NCBI GenBank assembly: GCA_949825045.1
Contig: OX463820.1
Location: 6,460,501 to 6,524,500, forward strand
Reading direction: 5' to 3'
DNA length: 64,000 nucleotides
Source: Argyresthia goedartella
Lineage: Eukaryota > Arthropoda > Insecta > Lepidoptera > Argyresthiidae
Below, piece after piece: positions 9,983 to 19,680 of this stretch (the first letter of the stretch is position 1; every line of letters starts with the position of its first letter). A program made the position numbers and the translations under genes. Below the pieces are notes generated by a model, which saw only the letters and a list, made by a program, of their open reading frames with translations, ran no database searches and had not been told where the DNA came from.

Positions 9983-11221
9983 TAGTCCCGGCCTTGGAAC
10001 ACCCTGTTCCAACATTGGTAATAAGCAGAGACGATTGAACGCTCGTCGGATGGTTCCTGATGTCGTAAGTATGTCAGCAACGCGTGCAATTCCATCTGTA
10101 CCAGGATACACGTTGGTTATTCTTCCCAGCAGCCATTTGTTTGGAGGTAGTCTGTCGTCCTTTACTAGGACCATGTCACCATTCTGAAGTTGTCCGCCAT
10201 CCTTACGCCATTTCTGTCTGGTCTGCAATTCTGTGATGTATTCCTTATAGTACCTGTTCCAGAAGTGCAATTTCATTTGCTCGACTCTTTTGTGTCGTGG
10301 AAGATAGCTGGTTGATGGCTCAGTGTTGATAGGATATGGCAACATCGTGAGCGTTCGTCCTAGGATAAAATGTGCTGGGGTCAAGGGAATTAAATCGGAA
10401 GGATCGGATGATAATGGTGTAAGAGGACGTGAGTTAAGTATGGCCTCTATTTGAGTTAAAGTTGTGTACATTTCTTCAAATGTCAAATGTGCTGATAAAA
10501 CACGTTTAAGGTGATGTTTTACAGACTTAACCGAACCTTCTACTAACCCGTTAAAATGTGGACTATAGGCTGGTGAAAAATTAAAATTTATTGAAAGGTC
10601 AGACGAATAAGAACCGAATTCATCGCTGTATGCTTTTAAAAACCTCCCTAGTTCGTTGCAACCCCCCACAAACGCGGTGCCGTTGTCGGAGAAGATGTTG
10701 ACAGGCCTTCCCCGCCTCGCAATGAAACGATTAAGGGCAGCAATGAATGCTTCCTTTGTTAGGTCGGTCACAAGCTCTAAATGGACTGCCCTCACAGACA
10801 AACAGACGAAAATGCAAATATACGATTTTATCAAACTGCATCCTCTACCTTTTCTGTTCGCTATGAGAATGGGACCTGCGTAGTCTACGGCAGTATTGGT
10901 GAAAGGAAAATGCGCAGTGATCCGCTCTTTAGGTAGATTTCCCATAATAGGTTGTATGGTACGGCCTGAAAATCTGCAGCATTTAATACAACTTCGAAGT
11001 ACTTTTCGAGCTAAGTTACGTCCATTTATAACCCAATATTTATGTCTGACATTGGATAAAAGAAGCTGTGGTCCTGCGTGTAATAACAATTTGTGGTAAT
11101 ATTCGAAAATAATGTTGGAAACATGATGTGAAGCGTGTAAAATGATAGGATGTTTTGTGTCATAGTCGTAATGAGAGTTTGAAAGACGACCCGCAACCCT
11201 TATTATGCCGTTGTCATCCAT
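9959..11221 (-). pseudogene. BEL-3 pol, downstream part: integrase and C-terminal DUF5641-like domain
   Basis: This is the second half of Pol, in a different frame from the upstream part and overlapping it by 19 bp (11203-11221). One indel around the MDDNGIIRVAGRLS sequence therefore split the polyprotein. Features in order: zinc-binding region (LLLHAGPQLLLSNVRHKYWV, CIKCCRF), integrase core with Asp in AVDYAGPI, Asp in FSDNGTAFVG and Glu in NGLVEGSVKS, then the BEL/Pao-typical C-terminal domain (MVLVKDDRLPPNKWLLGRI). The integrase joins cDNA to host DNA. The catalytic triad is intact, so the lesion is the frameshift alone. Confidence 0.88.
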
Positions 11222-14142
11222 GAAGGGATTGAGAGGAAGTAGTTTATTTTAACAGGTAATTGTTTTTTATTTAATAATAACGTGTACTCTTCAGGGAAAT
11301 TTTCAACTTGTGCAACTTTGCATATTAATAAAATTGCTGAATTTAATTCGCTAACTCGTAAGTGACCAGATGGTTTTTTGCCGCGACAGATAGAAATAAA
11401 TCTATTTATGTAGGCAAAAACATGTTGCAATCTCATAAATGTGGAAATGTCACGAATGCTATCAGCAAACGATTTTTCAACTGAAAAGTGACAAATGACC
11501 TTAAGTTCTGGTAGCTCTTGTTCAGTATTGTGTCTTGGTGAACTCGGCCACGTATCTTCAGAATGTTTTAAAAATGACGGTCCTGACCACCACAAGCTTG
11601 AATCTTTAAGTTGTGTTCCATTTAGACCTCTAGAGCCGATATCTGCAGGATTCAGATTGGTTGGAACATAACGCCAGGTGTAAATACTTGTGACTTCTTG
11701 AATTTCATTGACTCTATTGAGTACAAATGGTTTTAAATTTGAAGTATTGGTTTTAAGCCATCCTAAAACTATGGTTGAATCGCACCAAAATATGCATTTA
11801 TCAATTTTCAATCGCAATGAATCTAATACCTTTTTAGCGAGTCGGGTAGCCAATAATGCACCACATAATTCTAATCTGGGTATTGTCATGGTTTTGAGTG
11901 GTGACACTTTATTTTTGGCAATTATTAGACTTACCTTGACTGTATCTGATACGGTTCTCAAATAAATGCATGTACTATAAGCCAATACAGATGCGTTACA
12001 AAAAATTTGCATTTCTATAGTTTTAGGTGATTCATTTGAAATCCATCGTGGAATTTTAATGTCATTGAGTAAGGGTAATTTTTTAAGAATGTCATGCCAA
12101 ATATCTTGAATATTTAAAGGAATTGTCTCTTCCCAAGAGACATTTAATGCCCAAAGTCTCTGTAATACAGTTTTAGCTTGTAGAATAAAAGGACTTATGA
12201 GACCTAATGGGTCGAATATTTGTGCAATAATAGACAGTATTGATCTTTTAGTAATTTTAGTTTGTTTAGGTATTTGTATATTGTATAGAAATGTGTCTTC
12301 TACAGAGTTCCAAAGTAAACCTAAAGTTTTTGAAAATTCGTCTTTATTTAAGTTTAATATTGTATGTTGGCTATCTGGAGTGTTATTGTCATATTCAGTG
12401 TTAATGTTTTCTATTTCTTTTAGAATTTTTGAACTATTGGAACGCCAGTTACGTAAGTGAAACTTAGCTTCTTCTAATTTATGGATAACACCCTTACAGA
12501 TGTGAATAAGCTCTTCTTCAGAGTCAGCACCAGAGAGCCAGTCGTCAACATAGAAATCTTTAAGGATAGCTTCTGAGACCGCTTTATCCTCACACTCCTT
12601 GCCTAATTGTACAATGCATCTCGTTGCAAGAAAAGGCGCGGAGGCAGTACCATATGTTATGGTGTTTAATTTGTATATTTGGATAGGCTCGCTGGGCTCC
12701 GATCGCCAAAGTATTTGTTGAAGGTTTCTTTGTTCTTCGGCTACTAAGACCATTCTATACATTTTTGCAATGTCTGATGAAACTACTATTTTGTGTTGCC
12801 TAAATCTTAATAAAATTGAAACTAGATCGTCTTGAACAGTAGGACCTACCATTTGTATGCTGTTGAATGATAAGCCAGACGATGAAGCCATGGAAGCGTC
12901 GAACACGCACCTGAGACCTGACGTGAGGCTGGATTCACGTAAAATTCCGTGATGTGGATAAAAAAAGGAAGTAGTATTAGTGTTAGCATTGAAGTTTTCA
13001 TTTTTTGTCATATGACCCATGTCTATGTATTCATTCATAAACTGTAAATACTGTTTTTTGAAATTTGGATCACGATCAAATCGACGCTCTAAAGAGAGGA
13101 ATCTAGTTAACGCCTGCTGATAGGAGTCTCCTAATTTTTCTGGGGACTCCTTCAGAGGAATTGTCACGATAAATCGTCCGTCTGAATCCCTCTTAGTAGT
13201 TTTTATAAAGTGTTCCTCACATTCTCGCTCAACCTTAGACATTGAATGAGATGGAGACACTGATTCGAGTTCAAAAAATCTCGAAAGTTGTTCTTGAACT
13301 TTATTATCTGATAAGAAGTGACAATGGACTGTATTTGATTGTTTATTATTTGATGTTGATTGTTTATTATATATATTTTGTATTGAACCGGAAATTGACC
13401 ATCCGAATTTGGTTTCATGAAGTGACGGGTTATTTTTTCCGAGGTTGATGTGATTAGCTCCTAGCACATCCCAAAATATGTCTGCCCCTAGAAGCATGTC
13501 GATGGGTGCAGGCATGTGAAATGATGGATCTGCAAGTTGTATATGATCAGGAATGTTCAACAATGTTTTGTCAATGTGTGTAGTAGGTAACAGTTGAGTA
13601 ATGCGTGGTATCACAAAGCATTGTGATTTTCTTGAATAGTTACCTACTAATGAGGATATTGAAACGTCACAACGTTTAGAAACGCGTGAGGTTTGATTGT
13701 TTAATCCTTCAACTGTACCCGAGGACGAGTAAGTTTTAAGTTTTAATTTTGTACATTGATTCTCTGTAATAAAGCATGAAGTGCTTCCGTTGTCTAGTAA
13801 GACACGGATTTTGTGTTTCATACCTGAATGGTCAGTAATAAAAATGAGAGCTGTACATAGTAAAACATGGTTATTGTGTGTAGCTGACAATGCTATATTA
13901 TTATCAAATGTTTGTTCTGTTTGTGAGCTGAATGGCTCTTCATGCTCTTGATGAGCTGCTGACAACACTACACTGCTATTGGCTGCAGGAGTGGGTACTT
14001 GGACTTGGTCTGTATTGTTATTTACTTGTGAATTGTTTTTATGTAACAATGTGTTATGACGCTGAGAACAGTATTTACATAAACTCAATTCACAAGTAAA
14101 TAACAATACAGACCAAGTCCAAGTACCCACTCCTGCAGCCAA
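11203..14142 (-). pseudogene. BEL-3 pol, upstream part: protease, RT and RNase H
   Basis: The open frame starts inside the inverted repeat; its first ~20 residues are an artefact of that duplication. True element coding begins about LCKYCSQRHNTLLHK, which looks like the last Gag zinc knuckle. Then come the aspartic protease (LLDNGSTSCFI), the BEL-type linker (PIDMLLGADIFWDVLG), RT with SSDIAKMYRMV and the YVDD box (FYVDDWLSGAD), and RNase H (IFCNAS with Asn where Asp-Ala-Ser is usual, PRLELCGALLA, WCDSTIVLGWL). HVP-like and LNPADIGSRG motifs follow. IFCNAS suggests loss of the first RNase H Asp. The open frame ends at the frameshift near 11221. Confidence 0.85.
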
Positions 14143-14175
14143 TAGCAGTGTAGTGTTGTCAGCAGCTCATCAAGA
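13946..14175. repeat. Perfect 90-bp inverted repeat with 50-nt loop in BEL-3
   Basis: Bases 13946-14035 are the exact reverse complement of 14086-14175; the loop is 14036-14085. The left arm is normal BEL-3 coding sequence just after the residual zinc knuckle. The right arm is an inverted copy lying where Gag should be. The structure marks the breakpoint of the gag deletion. Confidence 0.95.
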
Positions 14176-14622
14176 TCAATCCGGCTCGAAGGACCATATG
14201 TAATAGGAATGAATCGGAACGAACTCACGGTAATCTCTGGTTGTTGTAGGTACTTAGTTTGGTGATCTCATGGCTTGGGTACACAAATTCCTTTGATCAT
14301 GGCTTAGTTACACAAATTCCTTTGTGCATAGCTTTCCTTTGCTGAATTTGATAGATGTCACTGTGTGACGCTGACGTGGATGGGCTCGATGCGGAGATTG
14401 TAGGATTCCCGTAGCTTGCCACTTATGCCCACGCAGGATTGAATGCTTTGACGTAGATTTTGAATGCAGATTGTTAGGTGCTGCTGTGACTTGAGATGAA
14501 TGCAGATTGTAGATGCTGCTTTGGGTTTCCTCTTTGAACCCTTCCTTTGGTGGATTTGTTTGACCGCAAGGTAACCTCCGTTGCAGGCGTAGGCGCAAGT
14601 TGAATCCGGCTCGAAGGACCAA
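14176..14622 (-). other. BEL-3 leader with primer-binding site and a second PBS-like copy
   Basis: Next to the 5' LTR, 14603-14621 reads on the minus strand TGGTCCTTCGAGCCGGATT, in the position of the tRNA primer-binding site. The same 19 bases recur at 14178-14196, right beside the inverted repeat. Between them is about 400 bp of leader with a small direct repeat (CACAAATTCCTTTG at about 14281 and 14311). No Gag domain is recognisable in any frame here. Confidence 0.7.
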
Positions 14623-14882
14623 TGTTACGGCGGCTATATTGGTCAGGATCCTTGGTCAGGTTCAATAAAAACAGCTTAGTCTTCACTTTATGTACTTGTA
14701 TTTACTGTAGTAATGGATTAAAATGGATTATTTGCGTGAAGCGCTATTCGAGGGTTTTAAAGGTAAAAAAGAATATGGCGGCTGCCAGTGCTGCCACACA
14801 CACAGTCGACGACGTTTTGTTTCTTCTATCGCGCTAAGGAGTTGCGCTTACTCGCCAGTCATGGCGTTTCGTTTCTTGAACA
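14623..14882 (-). repeat. BEL-3 5' LTR
   Basis: This is the upstream LTR in the element's orientation. It would carry the promoter and the start of the R region. TSD GGGGG follows at 14883-14887 in Dong sequence. Confidence 0.92.
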
Positions 14883-14887
14883 GGGGG

Positions 14888-15567
14888 CTTACGGGGAAGC
14901 TGAACTAAATCAGTCGAACAGCTTGACGATACAACCTTTTAAAGGAGACACTGACATGCCTGTCCCAGCTTGGCACACCACCTTCCCCAAACAAAGGTTC
15001 CCAAACCTCCTTCCCAGGTATAAGGGATAACCATGGACACGTCAAAAAATATGAGTCCTCAGGAGGGTCCTGACACAGTCGGGGAATCCCTCACCGCGCG
15101 CGGTGGACTGGGCTCGCAGCGCCCAGCGCGTTGTCAGTCCGGCCCGTCGCGTTCGGTTAGCTCTTCGTTTATGAGGTGGAGGGACGCGCATCGTGGTACT
15201 AGTAATAGGTACAGCCTCCGGTCGCTAGTTGGCCGGGGGACAAATGGACCCGGTGTTGAAAACTACAGTAAAGGCATCGGAAGCGAGATTCTGGGTAGGC
15301 AGGATCTTGATGGGAATTCTCCCTCACAGCTTATAGCAGCAGGCCTCGCTAAATCACCTACATCATCCGTTTCATTATGCTCATAGCCACCATCATCACC
15401 TAACCCATTTTTATTTCCACATTCATCATCATCAACATCACCCAGAAGCTCACCAGTAGATTTTTTGCTGTAGGCAAGTGCCGACAACCCAGCACCCACT
15501 ACTGGCAAGAAAAGCACGAGATTAAAATGGACTCTTGAAATGAATAGATCCATATGGCGTGCATATC
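14888..15567 (+). pseudogene. Dong copy 2: leader and ORF N-terminus
   Basis: This resumes Dong copy 2 after BEL-3. An open stretch from the ATG at 15033 (DTSKNMSPQEGPDTVGESL) is a plausible ORF start, and it continues through QSGPSRSVSSSFMRWRDAHR to about 15386. After a stop or frame change, the region near 15470-15567 reads LKWTLEMNRSIWRAYL, matching copy 1 near 5860-5910. It ends at the ATATC target site of Gypsy-1. Copy 1 shares the part from about 15190 on. Confidence 0.6.
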
Positions 15568-15668
15568 TGTGGTATATGCGCGCGGCGTGCCTGCCCGCGC
15601 GCCGGTTGTCTACCTGCACTGCAGTAATAAACTAGCTACGAGCTGACACGGTTGTCTCATTTACATCA
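15568..15668 (+). repeat. Gypsy-1 5' LTR (101 bp)
   Basis: It begins TGTGGTATATGCG and ends TTTACATCA, and holds an AATAAA-like TAATAAAC. It differs from the 3' LTR only at one A/T position near 15576. 101 bp is very short for an LTR. Confidence 0.93.
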
Positions 15669-15711
15669 TTGGCGCTGCGGACCGGTCGCCTACGCGTGCA
15701 AATAAAAAAAA

Positions 15712-16793
15712 ATGGCGAATATAATTATCGGAACCTTGTTCGTGTTTGATCATAATAACCAGGAATGGCCGATATTCTTCAGTCGGTTATCCCAGTTTAT
15801 CAAGCTGAACAAGATACCAGCAGAAGATAAAAGTGCCGTGTTGCTGACTCATTTGTCTGACGAATCATACCGTCTCGTGCGTGATTTGATTCACCCAAGT
15901 GCAATCGAAGGTCAAACATTTGACCAGCTAGTTACAATACTCAACGGGCATTTTACACCCAAGAGGTCAACGTATGCCGACAGGGCGAAATTCTACGAAG
16001 CGACGAAAAATGATGGTGAAAATGCCGAACAATGGGCTGCGCGACTAAGGGGACTTGCTATACATTGCGGGTTCGGCGCGGCCTTAGATCAACTCTTGTG
16101 CGATCGATTCGTTCTGGCGTACAAGCCAGGCCCAGAACGAAACCGCCTTTTCGAACAAGATGCGGTGACGCTGACGCTGTCCAAAGCGATTGAAGTGGCG
16201 CGGCAGGTGGCGTGTGCGCGAGCAGCTCGGTCTATCGGCACAACGTCCACGATCAACATCAAGGAGGAGCCCGTGTTCAAGGTCAGCAGCCGACGCGCGC
16301 CCGCGCACGGCGCAGGCGGCGGCAGCAGCGCGCAGCGACACCAGGGTGACGGCGGGCCAAGGTGCTCGGTTTGCGGTATGAAGAATCACGATACAGAAAA
16401 GTGCCGTTATAAGGGTTACAAGTGTGAAGTTTGCGGCGTAAAAGGACACCTTAAAAAGGTGTGTGTTAGTAAATCGCGTAGTTACAGCAGAGTGCACAAC
16501 ATCGATATGGAGTCCGAGGATGCTGACGACGACGGTAACGACTGTACTCAGTGTAAGGAATGCCAAATGTTCAATTTGAGGTGCGTGAGTTTTAAGACTA
16601 TATTATTGTCAGTTCTCGTGAACAATGTAAAATCATATGAGATGGAACTCGATTCAGGATCTAGTGTTAGTGTTATGTCGAGTAAAATGTATAATGACCA
16701 TTTCGCAGATATACCTCTAAAGAAGTGCGATGTAAAGATGTGCTTTTATAACGGACATAATATAACACTGGAAGGATGTTTGTCATTAAGGTT
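15712..16793 (+). pseudogene. Gypsy-1 Gag and start of protease, cut by BEL-1
   Basis: The frame starts at ATG 15712 (MANIIIGTLFVFDHNNQEW). Residues ~10-170 look like a Ty3-type capsid (retrotrans_gag: ENAEQWAARLRGLA, DRFVLAYK). Two CCHC knuckles follow (CSVCGMKNHDTEKC, CEVCGVKGHLKKVC), then an acidic linker, then the protease active site MELDSGSSVSVMSS. The frame runs into the BEL-1 LTR after LSLRF. Gag and protease share one frame, with no stop between, as in several insect Ty3 elements. A locally GC-rich stretch at 16190-16360 encodes an Ala/Arg/Gly-rich linker. The downstream protease part lies at 24122 onward. Confidence 0.88.
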
Positions 16794-17325
16794 TGTTCGA
16801 TTCCAAATCGATATTCGATCGATGGTTTCTGAACGGCCATTTTGAATTTGACGTTGCTGCCAACCTAGCAGTTTTTTTGACAACTGACAGACGGAAGCCC
16901 TCGCAAGTAAACGCGTTTTGGTTAGGGTATTGAAATTAAATCGCAGTCCATCTGGAATGTATTCGGGTTTCCCTCAGGATTGTCTATATAGCTGAGTGTG
17001 TTGTGGTTCCCCGAACCAGATAAAGTTCGCATTTTCGTGGCCGATTGGTTTTTACCACGTAACTTAGGTTATCCTGTGTTGGAACACTGTGCTCATTGAA
17101 GGAGGTTGGCTGAAGAACCTGTCTACCAAGAAGAGCCTAGGGTGCACCCGGGCCTTGCAGAGAGACAGGAGGTTGACGGGACCGAAGCACAGACCAGGTT
17201 AGATCGACCCCAATTACTTCAGCTCGGTGAATCGCCGACGTTCACGCTTCTTGGCAACTGATCGTTACGCTACCTCGTAGCTGATGGGCCCCTACGAGGT
17301 CATTAGGTGCTGAGAAGCCTGAACA
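16794..17325 (+). repeat. BEL-1 5' LTR
   Basis: It starts TGTTCGATTCC and ends GAAGCCTGAACA. Relative to the 3' LTR it lacks 18 bp (CTGGCCCGCCAGTCATAG-like) near 17100. The sequence TTTTGGTAGCTAGAGCG just after 17325 occupies the primer-binding position. Confidence 0.93.
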
Positions 17326-17856
17326 TTTTGGTAGCTAGAGCGTGGCTTCCTGAGATTTGCAGCCGTCAAGGGCTCCAGGAAGGCACGATTTGGGACTATC
17401 AATCTGTAGGTATAGGCGGTTATTAGGTAACTTGGTTGTGTTCCTATATCCACATAGATTGGTAGTATTGTAAGCTATAGGTCTATTGCTGGTAGTAGAT
17501 AGACAGATATTGAATTGAATTACCAGTTAGTCAATCTATTAGTGGTCTAGTAGTGCTATTGAATGAATGTTTGGTTAACATAGGTAGTTACATCTATTGA
17601 TAGCAGGCTATTACATTGTTTTCAGTTTATAGCAATTTATAACTTGAACTAATATTGACTATCTGTGTGTGTTATAATGATAAAGGGAAACTAAATTGTA
17701 TTTACAGAATTTATATAGATATAAAACTCGGTTCCTATTGTTTAAGGAAAACAACATTGTTTAAGTTGTGGTTTAGGGTTCCCTCGTTTGGGTTGTAGAC
17801 TGGAGGGTCCAATAAAATTGAGTTACTGCAAATTGTGAGTAAGTATCGTTCCGATC
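17326..17856 (+). other. BEL-1 untranslated leader
   Basis: About 530 bp lie between the LTR and gag, with no ORF. Compared with BEL-2 (31204-31819) it lacks a block of roughly 85 bp near 17510 that contains ACCAGTTGTACTGAG; outside that block the two are nearly identical. The block may be deleted here or inserted there. Confidence 0.7.
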
Positions 17857-19662
17857 ATGTCGTTATCTGAAATCCAGAAGGGTGTTTCTAAGGAACTCAG
17901 ATGGTTTTCCTCCGCACACGGTCTGATAGACCGTTTAGATAGGCATGATGTGGTATTGGAGCGGTCTATGGACGTTAAGGAACGTTACAATAGGGTGCTC
18001 GAATTGTCCGCGCAGGCGGAATCAGTTGATGGTTGCGCACCTGACAGGCTGTCACGGTTGCTAGGGGATGTCGACCAATGTATGGAGATGGCAGCTGCTA
18101 TCACGCAGAAGGCTGCGGACATACGTAGACAGCGCGAGTCCAGCCATGGTGGTGACATTGAAGCACCTCTGCCGCTTCAGGGTTCGGGGTCCAGGTTACC
18201 TGCCATAACTATGCCTACTTTTGACGGAGTGTCCGGTGAATGGATGAGCTTCATCAATCTGTTCGACAGTTTGGTGCACATGCGATCGGACATTACCAAG
18301 TCTGTCAAGATGGCTCAGCTGGTGGCAGCATTGAGGGGTGAGCCTAGGGAGCTGGTCGCTCATTTGACAGTTACGGAGGGTAACTATGAAACGGCCAGGC
18401 AATTGTTGGTCAGACGTTACCATAACAAACGGAGGTTGGCCGATGCCCAACTGAACCGTTTGTTTAGTATCCCGGTTGTGAACAAGGTCGGGGCCATACA
18501 GACGGAGGTTTTGAACCCATTGTTGTCCGTCACCAAGGCTCTAGAGAATCTTGGACTTCCGGTTGGTGAATGGTCGTACCTACTGTTGTACATTGTACTT
18601 TCCCGCCTACCCGCTGACGTGCAGACTCGTTTCGAACAGTCTCACGGGAGGTCGGCCGAGGACCTGCCCGCCTTCTCCGACTTGGTCGGATTCTTGGAAG
18701 AGGAGGCTCGACGGGCAGAGAATTTGGGGTTGACGGTCACCCATCCTTCGGAGCCACAGAGAGCTGCCGGGAGCGCTGTGAGTAGGGGCCCTCCGACGAG
18801 GAAGGACCGCACCAACCGGCAGTCGTATGGGACTGTGAGTGAATTGACCCCACATGGTGAGACCTGCCCATGTTGTAGGCAGATTGGCCATGCTGTGGCC
18901 AATTGCAATAAGTTCGGGGAACTTAGGGTTCAGGGACGGCGCCGGATGGCCAAGCAGCGGAGCTGGTAATTCCTGTGCCTCGGGCCACACATGGCTAGGG
19001 ACTGCACGCGCACAAAAATGTGCGGATATTGTGGTGGGGCCCACAACAATCTGTTGTGCATGAACCGGTCCGGCCAACAGCCTCCACAGGGCCGTATCCA
19101 GGGTGACACGGCATGGGGCCCTGAGAATTCGTTTGCGACTCGGAGCGCAACTCAGGGGCCAACGTCCCCACGTCCACAGGGCCGTACCCAGGGTGACACG
19201 GCATGGGGCCCTGAGAATTCGTTTGCGACTCGGAGCGCAACTCAGGGGCCAACGTCCCCACGTGCACAGGGCAGTACCAGGGTGCAGGGCCGCACTCAGG
19301 ACCATTACATGGGGGGCCCTGAGTTTTCGGTTGCGACTCAGCATCCGACCCAGCGGGACATTGGGTGTGTTGAGCAGGCCGTAACGGGCGGGTGGCATGG
19401 GATGCCTTCGAGCTATGCGGGTGCGGTTCGGACGCCGCCTCAGTTGTCGCCCCGCTCGTCGCCTCGTCCTCGTCGGTCACATGTGATGTCCCCCCCGCTC
19501 ATGGAGCGGCCACGGTTGAATTCACGCCCACCCCCCTTTACGGGGAATCGTAGGTTGGGAATGGAACCGGCGCGTGGGCCATTTGTACAATGGGACCCTC
19601 TGGCGTATAGCTGCATACCTGATCGGTTACAGGCACAGTGGGGCCCCGGGGGTCCTCGCTAG
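17857..19662 (+). pseudogene. BEL-1 Gag with a premature stop
   Basis: ATG 17857 opens MSLSEIQKGVSKELRWFSSA. Residues ~100-280 form the BEL/Pao capsid-like region (LPAITMPTFDGVSGEWMSF, YHNKRRLADAQLNRLF). Cys/His knuckles follow (CPCCRQIGHAVANC, then the CFLC.GPHMARDC and MCGYCGGAHNNLLC types). The codon after SW at 18967 is TAA, where BEL-2 has TGT (Cys), removing the second and third knuckles from the product. The frame then stays open to 19662 through a Gln/Pro/Gly-rich repeat region. Translation to 18969 would give 370 residues instead of about 600. Confidence 0.9.
19087..19290 (+). repeat. 90-bp tandem repeat in BEL-1 gag
   Basis: Units begin at 19087 and 19177 (CAGGGCCGTA...), period 90 bp or 30 residues (QGRTQGDTAWGPENSFATRS...), followed by a partial third unit at 19267. 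It is in frame, so length changes keep Gag readable. BEL-2 has the same array and an extra 108-bp duplication. Confidence 0.88.
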
Positions 19663-19680
19663 GAATTTGCGGCCCAACCA

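Larger units (their letters stand above)
9723..14882 (-). mobile_element. BEL-3: BEL/Pao LTR retrotransposon lacking gag
   Basis: Two 260-bp LTRs (9723-9982 and 14623-14882) flank a minus-strand pol. The target-site duplication GGGGG is at 9718-9722 and 14883-14887, interrupting the Dong copy 2 leader. Read on the minus strand, the LTRs begin TGTTCAAGAAACG and end GCCGTAACA. I see a single LTR difference (A/C near 9763 and 14663), so insertion is recent. Pol is almost complete with one frameshift, but gag is absent apart from a final zinc-knuckle remnant. The element could move only with Gag supplied in trans. Confidence 0.92.

Noticed and set aside
9822..10038. Plus-strand frames repeated at 9722-10187 and 14622-15030
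   Set aside because: They are chance frames in the two identical BEL-3 LTRs, which read on the minus strand.
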